NCBI GenBank assembly: GCA_929200395.1
Contig: CAKMZJ010000017.1
Location: forward strand, 1 to 34,313
From: Candidatus Gorgonimonas eunicellae
Lineage (GTDB): Bacteria; Pseudomonadota; Gammaproteobacteria; Pseudomonadales; Endozoicomonadaceae
DNA: 34,313 nucleotides
Direction: 5' to 3'
Position numbers and translations under genes: made by a program. Below, piece after piece: positions 25,402-34,121 of this stretch. Numbering within the stretch: position 1 is the first letter of the stretch; each line of letters begins with the position of its first letter. The notes below the pieces were generated by a model. That model worked only from the letters and a program-made list of their open reading frames with translations, did no database searches and was not told where the DNA came from.

Positions 25402-27085
25402 CTTTTACCTGAGGAGGCTCCTTACTTAGCAAGAATCATATATAATGGAGTTATTATGCCCCTATTAAAAACATACCTATATTACCAAAACCCACTTCCT
25501 CTTTAGAAAGCACAGTAACAGCACAACAAGATGGCTTATCTAGCAATATAACTATAGCCTACACCCAAAATGACAACCCTACGCCCTCTACATCAACTAA
25601 TCTACCATTGCCTTTCAGAAGTATAAAAAAAGATTTTATCTTCAAGGAAAAATATAAAACTTTATTAGAATGTTTATCTAAAGGAAAAAACCCTGAAATA
25701 AACACCTTATTAGTAAATCATGTAAGAGAGATAGATAAGTTAGATAAAAAACCACTCAATACAACTGAACTAGCAAGTCAAAGCAAACTTTTACTCGACA
25801 ATCATTTTGAAAAAATAAAAAAATTTTGTAAGGATCAAAGCATTAGTTTTGGCAAATGCAATATAGACTTTATAGGTTATTTCTATTCTCATTATCCTAA
25901 AGCATTGTTTGATGATAAAGGAAACTATTTATTAGCTAAATTATTAGATAAACTATATTTAATTATAACCGAGTTAAATAAATATAATAATGTCGCATCT
26001 ACTTTTACCTGAGGAGGCTCCTCACTTAGCAAGAATCATATATAATGGAGTTATTATGCCCCCTATTAAAAACATACCTATATTACCAAAACCCACTTCC
26101 TCTTTAGAAAGCACAGTAACAGCACAACAAGATGGCTTATCTAGCAATATAACTATAGCCTACACCCAAAATGACAACCCTACGCCCTCTACATCAACTA
26201 ATCTACCATTGCCTTTCAGAAGTATAAAAAAAGATTTTATCTTCAAGGAAAAATATAAAACTTTATTAGAATGTTTATCTAAAGGAAAAAACCCTGAAAT
26301 AAACACCTTATTAGTAAATCATGTAAGAGAGATAGATAAGTTAGTTCGATCTCATAATGTATCTTTTAGCTCAGCACATCAACAATTTATTTTATCTTTA
26401 TCCAATAATATACCAGAAGATTTGCAGGATAAAGACTTAAATATCTGTATTAATAATATAAATAACTTATTAAATAAAATATTATTCTTTACACAAAAAC
26501 TAGTAGAGATTAGAAGCAGTAACATAAATAAAATTAAACAATATGTTGATACATCTACTGTAATCCGACCGATATGGCTATTTAAAGAGAAAAAAGTCAT
26601 AAATGCTAAATCTTTGATAGATTTATCAGAGGAACAGATTGTACAGATAGCTAATACACCAAATATAGAAAAACAACCTATATATAAAAAATTTATAGGT
26701 AAAGGATTTAGTACTCTCCTTCTTATGATCGAAAAAAACAACAGCAAGAATCCTAATGCAACAACAAAACGCAATTCATCAACACTTGAGAGCCCTCCTA
26801 ATATTACTTATAAAAAAATAAAGTTAGATAAAAAACCACTCAATAAAACTGAACTAGCAAGTCAAAACAAACTTTTACTCGACAATCATTTTGAAAAAAT
26901 AAAAAAATTTTGTAAGGATCAAAGCATTAGTTTTGGCAAATGCAATATAGACTTTATAGGTTATTTCTATTCTCATTATCCTAAAGCATTGTTTGATGAT
27001 AAAGGAAACTATTTATTAGCTAAATTATTAGATAAACTATATTTAATTATAACCGAGTTAAATAAATATAATAATGTCGCATCTA
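25402..27085 (+). repeat. Local tandem duplication (600-bp first unit)
   Basis: Positions 25402-26001 repeat at 26002-27085, with the start codons exactly 600 bp apart. The first unit lacks one C after the ATG and 483 bp in the middle. Elsewhere I count only two substitutions, so the duplication is very recent. The junction at 26002 joins two CTTTT runs. Confidence 0.85.
25456..26012 (+). pseudogene. Broken copy of the array gene (frameshift, deletion, truncated end)
   Basis: The ATG at 25456 matches the start of copies 1 and 3, but one C of a five-C run is lost, so the frame breaks after three codons. The correct frame resumes from about 25608. A 483-bp in-frame deletion sits between two AAGTTAG repeats (corresponding to 26338-26344 and 26821-26827 of the intact copy). 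The 3' end is cut at 26002 where the next unit starts, giving a stop at 26012. A 134-aa internal start product is possible but unlikely to work. Confidence 0.88.
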
Positions 27086-27279
27086 CTTTTTTTTGTATTG
27101 AACCTATATTTGGTGGTAATAATAGTAGACATCTTGAATCTATTTTAGCTCTACCTGATGAGCAAATAAAAGATCCTTCTTTTAACCAAAGTTTATTTAA
27201 ACTATTAACAACATATAAAAATAGAAGTCCTCATTCTGGTTATCCCACCGTAGATGAGATATTAGCTAATAAGACATAA
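26056..27279 (+). CDS. Unknown array protein, copy 3 (intact, 407 aa)
   Basis: A second intact member of the array family. The ATG at 26056 matches copy 1 and has TGGAG upstream; an in-frame ATG at 25990 lies in the broken copy and is an artefact of the junction. The protein keeps the Pro/Ser/Thr-rich start, LSEEQIVQIANTPN and the KR plus KKIKLDKK basic clusters. Differences from copy 1 are spread through the protein and concentrate in the last 60 residues (FCIEPIFGGNNSRHLE in place of FCIYPIFTCHTSTHLE). Because it follows the broken copy directly, its own promoter is uncertain; transcripts may come from the leader at 25378. Confidence 0.7.
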   Translation: MPPIKNIPILPKPTSSLESTVTAQQDGLSSNITIAYTQNDNPTPSTSTNLPLPFRSIKKDFIFKEKYKTLLECLSKGKNPEINTLLVNHVREIDKLVRSHNVSFSSAHQQFILSLSNNIPEDLQDKDLNICINNINNLLNKILFFTQKLVEIRSSNINKIKQYVDTSTVIRPIWLFKEKKVINAKSLIDLSEEQIVQIANTPNIEKQPIYKKFIGKGFSTLLLMIEKNNSKNPNATTKRNSSTLESPPNITYKKIKLDKKPLNKTELASQNKLLLDNHFEKIKKFCKDQSISFGKCNIDFIGYFYSHYPKALFDDKGNYLLAKLLDKLYLIITELNKYNNVASTFFCIEPIFGGNNSRHLESILALPDEQIKDPSFNQSLFKLLTTYKNRSPHSGYPTVDEILANKT

Positions 27280-27317
27280 GATTAAAGCTATAAATTTTAA
27301 TTAGAAAACTTTTTTCA

Positions 27318-28001
27318 CTAGCTTTTACGCAAAAATATTATATACAGTATTGTCAGTGTAATTGCCATTAATAGCCACTGAATACAATAACCTAAATGCA
27401 TCAGTGGTTTTATAGGCAAGTTAAAAGCTTGAAATTCACATATCCCTGGTTGTTTATCATTAAGTATAATTATAAAAGGAAAACAACTAATATTAAATTG
27501 GTTAGACATTTTATTGATATCAATAGCCTGTATAACTTTTGGCCAAGATGATTGCCAAATATCTTCTTTTAATAAAAATGCTTTTTTTAAAGGTTGGTAT
27601 ACCATTCCAGAAATACTAAAATTACTATCATTGATATATTCAAAATCTGCATAGTTAGCATCAAATTTTACCCAACCTCGATTAACAAACAGCAAAGTGT
27701 TCTCTGTGGTAATAAACGGGGTGATTAGAGAATAACCATATTGTTTATGAAATATTTGGTTATCTAATAAGAAATTTTTATTTTTTAAATATTTTCCAGT
27801 AACCTTAACATATTGGAATAAATTAATATTATTTATATTAGAAGCTGTTAACTTATATAACCCAGCTTGTTGAGTTTCTGTATGTTTTTGTTGTAATTGT
27901 AGTTTATATTGGTATCTATGCCATTGCCATATTGCCAAACTTAGTAAACTAGGAAATAACAATAAATAAAAAACTGTCATTAATAATTTAGATTTTTTCA
28001 T
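27318..28001 (-). CDS. SURF1-family cytochrome c oxidase assembly protein
   Basis: SURF1 proteins help insert heme a into cytochrome c oxidase in the inner membrane. The 227-aa protein has an N-terminal membrane helix (about 7-25) ending in LAIWQWHRYQYK, the periplasmic motif FVNRGWV, and the C-terminal motif MHLGYCIQW leading into a second helix. These are the family landmarks, and the length is near the usual 230-250 aa. No oxidase subunit genes are nearby. Downstream is the array; a partial duplicate of this gene lies at 25110-25312. The gene sits between that array and a kinase gene. Confidence 0.9.
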   Translation of the reverse strand: MKKSKLLMTVFYLLLFPSLLSLAIWQWHRYQYKLQLQQKHTETQQAGLYKLTASNINNINLFQYVKVTGKYLKNKNFLLDNQIFHKQYGYSLITPFITTENTLLFVNRGWVKFDANYADFEYINDSNFSISGMVYQPLKKAFLLKEDIWQSSWPKVIQAIDINKMSNQFNISCFPFIIILNDKQPGICEFQAFNLPIKPLMHLGYCIQWLLMAITLTILYIIFLRKS

Positions 28002-28127
28002 AGCTTCATTAAGGATACAGGCGGCATATTAACATAAAAATTAGATTTCTCATTTATCATCATATCATATCATATTATATAGTTATTAAAAATTTACTTT
28101 TATCTTAGTTTTTTATATTATTTTATT

Positions 28128-29558
28128 CTAAAATTTATTTATTTCTTCTTGTAGTTTTTTAATTGCAGAGCCTATATATTTTATTTTAGCTTTTAATTCT
28201 TGTCTTTTTAATTCTGTTATACCGATTTTCGTAAGCTCGTTTTCTAGCCTTGCAAGTTCTTTAAATTTTTCATCATGCTCAGTAGATAAAGCTATCAGCG
28301 ATGGCTTACCGTATAATTCTTGGCTTGTAAATAAATTAAGTTTTAAAGCATCTGTTACAGAAATTCTATTTTCTGGATCTGGGGCTAACAGTGCATATAT
28401 TAATGTTTTAGCTTCTTGGGGCACATTAGGATTATTAATAACGTTGTCACGCATATTTTGTGTTAAAGTTTCCTTTTTTTGTTGATCCCATGTTTTAGGA
28501 TTATCAACCCCTTCTAGCAAATTCTTACCAGTGAATAATTCATAAATTACTTCGCCAGCGCTCCAAGAATCATAGCGATTATTAACTAATATGCTACGAG
28601 TTATCTCTGGTGGTGCTAAATCTTCCGTATATGCTCGCAAACTAACTACTGCTTTGTCGGGATTAGGGTTAGCACTTACATCCTGACTACCTCCAAAATC
28701 TATTATTGATAATTTACCTTTGTTATTTACTAAAATATTATCTGCTTTTATGTCCGTATGTATTAATCCTTTTTTATGTAATTTACTAATTTCTGTTAAC
28801 AACTGTTTAGCAAGGTCAACCTTGGTTTCAAAAGACATTTTTTTACTGTTATATAGCATTTCTTTAGTTGTTCCATCCTCAATCATCGTTGTAGATGTTT
28901 TAGTTTGTGTATCCTGTTGTTCTGCTATAAATAAATTACTTAACATTTCACCACCGTATTCCGTAACAATAGACGACCCACTAACATCTACTTTAGATGC
29001 AATTCCGGCAAATTTATTTGTTTGATGTTCAGAAAACACTTTATCAGGTTGATGTTTTATCAGTTTTTTCTTTACAAAAAGACGAGACATATTTTGACGT
29101 GCATTTTTTCTTTTTGCGTAAGCATGTTGCACTACACCAAAACCTCCTTCAGCAATATTTTCTTGTTTATTTTTACCGACATTAGGATTAACAAATTCTT
29201 CTGCTTGATCTAAATTAGCTGCCTTTCCTAAAAACTCGGGTATTACATCTTTAGCTCTTGTAGCTACCTTAATTGGTTTATCAGGTTTGCTTGCTTTTCG
29301 AGATTCTATGAAATTTTTAACCTTCTCTGCTATTATATTTCTAAAATTGCCTATAGTTCTATTTAGCCTTTTAAAAATATTATCTGCTGGTTTTAAATTA
29401 CAATTATTCGACACTGCTGATCTACTAACACTCTTTTTGAATAGTTTCCTAGTGCTAGTATTTTCTCTAGATATTGCTTTATTTTTACCGCTACGATTTA
29501 CATATTTATTGCCATGCAATTTTTTAAAAAGATTCGAAATAATAGAAACACCTTTCAT
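28128..29558 (-). CDS. Eukaryotic-like Ser/Thr protein kinase, putative effector
   Basis: A 476-aa protein with a basic 130-residue N-terminal extension, a complete kinase domain (about 134-410) and a C-terminal coiled coil (about 425-475). The glycine loop is AEGGFGVV (137-144); the likely ATP lysine is K163 or K164. The catalytic loop is HTDIKADN (H267, D269, N274), DFG is D287-F-G, the activation segment ends in APPE (315-318), and DSWSAGEV (330-337) is the F-helix motif. HTD in place of HRD suggests a non-RD kinase. No signal peptide or membrane helix, which fits a cytosolic host effector but also an internal kinase. AGGAGAGG precedes the ATG, as before the third translocator gene. Confidence 0.85.
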   Translation of the reverse strand: MKGVSIISNLFKKLHGNKYVNRSGKNKAISRENTSTRKLFKKSVSRSAVSNNCNLKPADNIFKRLNRTIGNFRNIIAEKVKNFIESRKASKPDKPIKVATRAKDVIPEFLGKAANLDQAEEFVNPNVGKNKQENIAEGGFGVVQHAYAKRKNARQNMSRLFVKKKLIKHQPDKVFSEHQTNKFAGIASKVDVSGSSIVTEYGGEMLSNLFIAEQQDTQTKTSTTMIEDGTTKEMLYNSKKMSFETKVDLAKQLLTEISKLHKKGLIHTDIKADNILVNNKGKLSIIDFGGSQDVSANPNPDKAVVSLRAYTEDLAPPEITRSILVNNRYDSWSAGEVIYELFTGKNLLEGVDNPKTWDQQKKETLTQNMRDNVINNPNVPQEAKTLIYALLAPDPENRISVTDALKLNLFTSQELYGKPSLIALSTEHDEKFKELARLENELTKIGITELKRQELKAKIKYIGSAIKKLQEEINKF

Positions 29559-30071
29559 CTTAACCTCTCCTAAAATATCCTTGTAAACTAATTATATAAG
29601 AAATTACTATTTTATTATTATTTATATTAAATCAATCTACTCTATTAGCTTTTAATAGCGAATAGTAGCTACTACTACTAGTAAAAGTTTGAGTTTGTTT
29701 TTATTGACAGCAAGCTTGAAGTATAGCTCCATTATTTAAACTTAAATAGTTTCCATACAATAAGCATATTGTTACAAAATATCTCTTTAAACTACCTTAT
29801 AACTAAAATATAGCCTATTAAATTAGTAACTGCTTGGAATATCATTAATACAATAATCAAATTTGATGCATATAAGTTATAATTTAGTAAGCATGAAATC
29901 TTTGTGTTACACTATGGCTAACCTCTAAAAGGTTTTCAAGCAATTACAACCTTAAAGTTTAGTTAATACAATTATAAGATTAATACTTTAATAACATCTT
30001 TGCTTAATATATTTAATATTCTATATTTTTTATAATCTTATATTTTTAACTTTTAAAATGGCGTAACTATA
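29559..30071. other. Divergent intergenic region, no gene seen
   Basis: A 513-nt spacer between the kinase and the membrane/U-box-like gene. It contains a short palindrome AGTAGCTACT (29664-29673) and A/T-rich tracts. I see no gene and no strong promoter. Confidence 0.5.
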
Positions 30072-30974
30072 ATGGAAAATATAAACAATACACACATAAT
30101 AAGTTCAACTGAGTATTTCAATGAAGCAAAAAAATTATATGCAAAAAAAAACACAGCAGTCAGATATATAAACTTAGCATTAGCTAAAGTATCAATAGCT
30201 ATACAAACTAATATATATAGTGCAGATACTCCTGAAGATAGTGACTTTAAAAAAGGAGCCAGATATATTGGCAGGACTTTCTTCAATGTAGTAGAAGCCA
30301 TAGCCACAAATAGTTATTTATCTATAGGTGCTTCAGCTTTAGCAACGTCATCAGGTATAGCTACTAATTATCCTAGTACAGAAAATACATCAATCAATAA
30401 ATCTGCACCCTCTCTTTTTTATTTTAGTAAAATAGCTTTAGCGACAATAATATCTTGCAATTTTTTAACTTTTATTAATAGAAGTCGCATTGATGTAATA
30501 AGATCACTTAGCATTAGTTATATGATTTCTAGATTAAATGAAGAGCTTCAGCAACTTAATGAAGTGCACAGATGGGATAATACTTTTATAGATATGAGTA
30601 TGACCGAGTCACTTATTAATTCAATAAATTCACAAATGTCACAAATGACACAAACTGAATTTAGGCTTTTTATAATGTATTTGGATACAGTAAATCCAAA
30701 TTATACACAATTAATAGAAGAAAATGAAATAATAGACTATGATAAACTAAAATTGTATACTGGCGATGCTCTAGATCCTGAAACCTTAACTATAATATCA
30801 CAGGTTGCATTAAAAGATACCGAACAACCTGTCATTTATGACAAACAATTATATGAATATAGACATCTAGCAACTTGGCACAAAATATCTTACCCATATA
30901 CAGATACAACTTGTCCACATAATAGAAATAAATTAATTTGGAACAACGTTCAGAGAATTGATGTACAATACTGA
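30072..30974 (+). CDS. Putative effector: membrane segments, U-box-like C terminus
   Basis: A 300-aa protein, unrecognised overall, with no signal peptide. Hydrophobic segments are at about residues 75-98 (weak) and 114-136 (LFYFSKIALATIISCNFLTF). A long charged helical region follows (about 145-215). Residues 240-296 resemble a U-box: IISQVALKD, QPVIYDKQLYEY, LATWHK, TTCPHNRNKL, the order expected of U-box E2-binding surfaces. The layout (helices, membrane pair, helical stalk, U-box-like end) is that of 1944-2927, and a remnant related to its first 25 codons lies at 1725-1805. No Shine-Dalgarno sequence. A membrane-bound ubiquitin ligase effector is inferred; zinc is not expected in a U-box. 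Confidence 0.6.
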   Translation: MENINNTHIISSTEYFNEAKKLYAKKNTAVRYINLALAKVSIAIQTNIYSADTPEDSDFKKGARYIGRTFFNVVEAIATNSYLSIGASALATSSGIATNYPSTENTSINKSAPSLFYFSKIALATIISCNFLTFINRSRIDVIRSLSISYMISRLNEELQQLNEVHRWDNTFIDMSMTESLINSINSQMSQMTQTEFRLFIMYLDTVNPNYTQLIEENEIIDYDKLKLYTGDALDPETLTIISQVALKDTEQPVIYDKQLYEYRHLATWHKISYPYTDTTCPHNRNKLIWNNVQRIDVQY

Positions 30975-31050
30975 TTACATTTTTAACTTAAATTTATTTT
31001 TCTAGATGCAAAATAGCATTTAAGCCTAATAAATTTAGTATCGATTAAAT

Positions 31051-31130
31051 CAAGAAATACTATCGCAGGATAAATACTTAGAAGTATCGCCCTTCAGGGG
31101 CTAAGCGATTACGGGTATATCCATATCTTG
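31051..31130 (+). other. Possible structured element upstream of the kinase-like pair
   Basis: In the 302-nt gap 30975-31276, CAAGA (31051-31055) can pair with TCTTG (31126-31130). Inside, TACT/AGTA (31075-31078, 31083-31086) and TCGCCC/GGG...GCGA (31087-31108, with a TTCA tetraloop) form small hairpins. It could be a leader structure or a degenerate repeat. The rest of the gap shows nothing recognisable. Confidence 0.3.
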
Positions 31131-31276
31131 AAGTTTATTGTGTATAAAGTAATTATTTGTAAAAAGGTATATTCATAGTACCAATATATTTTGCGTTTTC
31201 TCAAGTACGTAACTTGAGTTAATAATAAAGCAATATAGTTTTAACTAAAATCAATAACATATTAAAAATAAAACAA

Positions 31277-32680
31277 ATGAAACAAACTTATATTAAAAAA
31301 TTTATATTTTTCATACTCTGCTGCAATATAATAATTAGCGCAGTCGCTAGCGATCGCTATATAAACATATTAGATACTGATGGTATATGGAAAGATAGAA
31401 TACGGTTAATCAATCAAAATAATTCACTTATTAATTTACAGTTTATAAATGGAGATAATGCAATAGATTTATATAAAGTAGAGATTATTTCTTCTAATGA
31501 AAAAAAATTAAATGACATGTTTTACAGTAATAAATATTTTTTACGTATTTTTAAAAGAACTGATATTGAATATTTTAAAATAACAGAAAAACCTATATAT
31601 AGTAGCAAGTATTCTAAATATTTACATGTTGAAATAGATCATCTTAAACAACAAGAAGGTATGCTTCCTGTTATAAACACTGATAACTTAACTGCACTTC
31701 ATAAATTAGATGCATATAAATCACTCTTATTTCATGAAACAAATATTGATAAAGATAAAGCAAACAAAATACTTTTAGAAGTAATACTACAAATTTTAGA
31801 CTTTTCCAGTCATATGTCTAGACAAGTAGATATACAATCTCAACTTCAACATAAAAACATATTAAAAACATTTACAGCACAAGGCTTCACTCTTTTAGAA
31901 ATCCCAGATGCAACATTGCTTGACTATATAACTCGTAATGTTGCTATTGATGATGCAACAAAACTAAAAAATATAACAATAGATATAGAGAACGCAGTTT
32001 TTTATTTGTTTGAAGAAGGATTTGTTCATGGCGATATTACGCTTTCTAATTTATTTGTAAAAAATAATACAGTTGTTTTATCTGGCTTTGAAAACTCAGG
32101 AAAAATAAAATCTTCTGATACGATAATAACTAAAAATAGTTTTTATATTAAATATTTATCGATTAAAAGAAGAAAGTTTTTATATGAGTTTACAAAAAAA
32201 CTAGAAACAGATGATTTTAATGATCTAAAATTTAATGAAGATAGTATTTCTGATTCTGCTCCTCTAACAGAAAAATATTCTACAAAACAGGATGATTACG
32301 AAGATTTATGTTCTAGTAAAACTATAACTACTGCAGATGATATGTATTGCTTAGGAATAGTTTTTTCTTTAATTTTATATCACACTATGACCCCAAAATA
32401 TTTTGATCTACATGATATAGAAATATTTAGAACAGATATGGATTTAAGATACTTTAGAATATTTTTATATGAAAACCAACAATTAAATTCTGCTTTATTT
32501 AATAGATTTCCTTATCAAAAATATAAAATTACTACAAAATGGTTTTTTGATATGTTTTCTTTGGTTTCTTGGGCAAAAAAAAATTATGCCTGCGATATTA
32601 TAGATAAGCAGATATCTTTTACTATCGACAGTATAATTTTTAAAATTAATACCTTTCAAGAAAAATTAAAGGAAAAATAA
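31277..32680 (+). CDS. Secreted kinase-like protein (pseudokinase candidate), copy 1
   Basis: A 467-aa protein with a Sec signal peptide (residues 1-25, ending SAVAS before DR). The body has a kinase-like core: catalytic-loop motif HGDITLSN with H251, D253 and N258, and an F-helix-like ADDMYCLGIVFSL. The DFG position reads S-G-F-E (269-272), so the metal-binding Asp is Gly270. No glycine-rich loop is evident. This suggests a pseudokinase or a very divergent phosphotransferase. It has a signal peptide, unlike typical type III effectors. The next gene starts 4 nt after its stop and is a near copy. No Shine-Dalgarno sequence precedes the ATG. Confidence 0.72.
   Translation: MKQTYIKKFIFFILCCNIIISAVASDRYINILDTDGIWKDRIRLINQNNSLINLQFINGDNAIDLYKVEIISSNEKKLNDMFYSNKYFLRIFKRTDIEYFKITEKPIYSSKYSKYLHVEIDHLKQQEGMLPVINTDNLTALHKLDAYKSLLFHETNIDKDKANKILLEVILQILDFSSHMSRQVDIQSQLQHKNILKTFTAQGFTLLEIPDATLLDYITRNVAIDDATKLKNITIDIENAVFYLFEEGFVHGDITLSNLFVKNNTVVLSGFENSGKIKSSDTIITKNSFYIKYLSIKRRKFLYEFTKKLETDDFNDLKFNEDSISDSAPLTEKYSTKQDDYEDLCSSKTITTADDMYCLGIVFSLILYHTMTPKYFDLHDIEIFRTDMDLRYFRIFLYENQQLNSALFNRFPYQKYKITTKWFFDMFSLVSWAKKNYACDIIDKQISFTIDSIIFKINTFQEKLKEK
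31346..32109 (+). repeat. 764-bp block identical between the two kinase-like genes
   Basis: By eye, 31346-32109 equals 32754-33517 base for base (offset 1408). The flanking parts of the two genes, including the signal peptide and the last 150-170 codons, differ clearly. This pattern fits gene conversion or a recent partial duplication. Confidence 0.85.
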
Positions 32681-32684
32681 AAAC

Positions 32685-34121
32685 ATGAAACTAACTAATA
32701 TAAAAAAAAATATATTTTTCATATTTTGCTACAGTATAATAGTTAGTGCAGTAGCTAGCGATCGCTATATAAACATATTAGATACTGATGGTATATGGAA
32801 AGATAGAATACGGTTAATCAATCAAAATAATTCACTTATTAATTTACAGTTTATAAATGGAGATAATGCAATAGATTTATATAAAGTAGAGATTATTTCT
32901 TCTAATGAAAAAAAATTAAATGACATGTTTTACAGTAATAAATATTTTTTACGTATTTTTAAAAGAACTGATATTGAATATTTTAAAATAACAGAAAAAC
33001 CTATATATAGTAGCAAGTATTCTAAATATTTACATGTTGAAATAGATCATCTTAAACAACAAGAAGGTATGCTTCCTGTTATAAACACTGATAACTTAAC
33101 TGCACTTCATAAATTAGATGCATATAAATCACTCTTATTTCATGAAACAAATATTGATAAAGATAAAGCAAACAAAATACTTTTAGAAGTAATACTACAA
33201 ATTTTAGACTTTTCCAGTCATATGTCTAGACAAGTAGATATACAATCTCAACTTCAACATAAAAACATATTAAAAACATTTACAGCACAAGGCTTCACTC
33301 TTTTAGAAATCCCAGATGCAACATTGCTTGACTATATAACTCGTAATGTTGCTATTGATGATGCAACAAAACTAAAAAATATAACAATAGATATAGAGAA
33401 CGCAGTTTTTTATTTGTTTGAAGAAGGATTTGTTCATGGCGATATTACGCTTTCTAATTTATTTGTAAAAAATAATACAGTTGTTTTATCTGGCTTTGAA
33501 AACTCAGGAAAAATAAACTCTTCGGATGCTATAATAGCTGAAAATAGTTTTTATACTAGCTATTTATCGAGTTCAAGAATAAAGTTTTTATATAAAGCTA
33601 TAAAAAAAACAGAGCCAGATACTTTTAATGATCTAGAATTTTATAGAGATACTATTCATGATTCTGCTCCTCTAACAGAAAAATCTTCTACAAAACACGA
33701 TGATTTTAAAATTTTATGTTCTAGTAAAACTATAACTACTGCAGATGATATGTATTGTTTAGGAATAGTTTTTTCTTTAATTTCATATCACACTATAACC
33801 CCAAAATATTTTTATCTACTAGATATAAAAATGCTTAGAACAGAGCTAGGAGTATACTATTTTAAAAAATTATATAAAAACCAACAATTAAATTCTGCTT
33901 TATTTAATAGATTTCCTTATCAACAATATAAGATTATTACAAAATGGTTTTTTGATATATTTTCTTTGATTTCTTGGACAAAAAACAATTATATTTGTGC
34001 TCTAGATGAGCAGATATCTTTTTATATCAGCAGTATAATTTTTAAAATTAATATTTTTCAAGAAGCATTAATAAAAAAACAAAAAAAACATGATCTTTCC
34101 TTTAGAGACTTTGTTGGATAA
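32685..34121 (+). CDS. Secreted kinase-like protein (pseudokinase candidate), copy 2
   Basis: A 478-aa tandem copy. Its signal peptide differs at several positions, but residues from SAVASDR through ENSGKI are identical to copy 1. It keeps HGDITLSN and the Gly at the DFG position. The C-terminal third (about residue 278 onward) differs at many positions and has an 11-residue longer, Lys-rich tail (IKKQKKHDLSFRDFVG). AAGGA precedes the ATG and overlaps the end of copy 1, so the two are probably translated from one transcript. Divergent C termini beside an identical core suggest different binding partners for a shared core. Confidence 0.72.
   Translation: MKLTNIKKNIFFIFCYSIIVSAVASDRYINILDTDGIWKDRIRLINQNNSLINLQFINGDNAIDLYKVEIISSNEKKLNDMFYSNKYFLRIFKRTDIEYFKITEKPIYSSKYSKYLHVEIDHLKQQEGMLPVINTDNLTALHKLDAYKSLLFHETNIDKDKANKILLEVILQILDFSSHMSRQVDIQSQLQHKNILKTFTAQGFTLLEIPDATLLDYITRNVAIDDATKLKNITIDIENAVFYLFEEGFVHGDITLSNLFVKNNTVVLSGFENSGKINSSDAIIAENSFYTSYLSSSRIKFLYKAIKKTEPDTFNDLEFYRDTIHDSAPLTEKSSTKHDDFKILCSSKTITTADDMYCLGIVFSLISYHTITPKYFYLLDIKMLRTELGVYYFKKLYKNQQLNSALFNRFPYQQYKIITKWFFDIFSLISWTKNNYICALDEQISFYISSIIFKINIFQEALIKKQKKHDLSFRDFVG
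32754..33517 (+). repeat. Second copy of the 764-bp identical block
   Basis: Partner of 31346-32109 in the downstream kinase-like gene. No base difference seen by eye. The block ends at a single A/C change at 32110/33518 and then divergence rises sharply. Confidence 0.85.

Noticed and set aside
25608-26012. A 134-aa gene in the array
   Set aside because: It is the in-frame remainder of a copy broken by a frameshift and a 483-bp deletion, so it is listed as a pseudogene.
24177-26774. Minus-strand open frames 24177-24572 and 26379-26774
   Set aside because: They are antisense to the array gene, and their similarity to each other only reflects the duplication of the sense strand.
23848-27279. 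CRISPR array or phage repeats in the repetitive region
   Set aside because: The repeats are whole-gene duplications with coding content; there are no short regularly spaced repeats and no cas genes.
31051-31130. tRNA or tmRNA in the structured gap
   Set aside because: No cloverleaf, no T-loop GTTCRA-type sequence and no CCA-adjacent acceptor stem are present.
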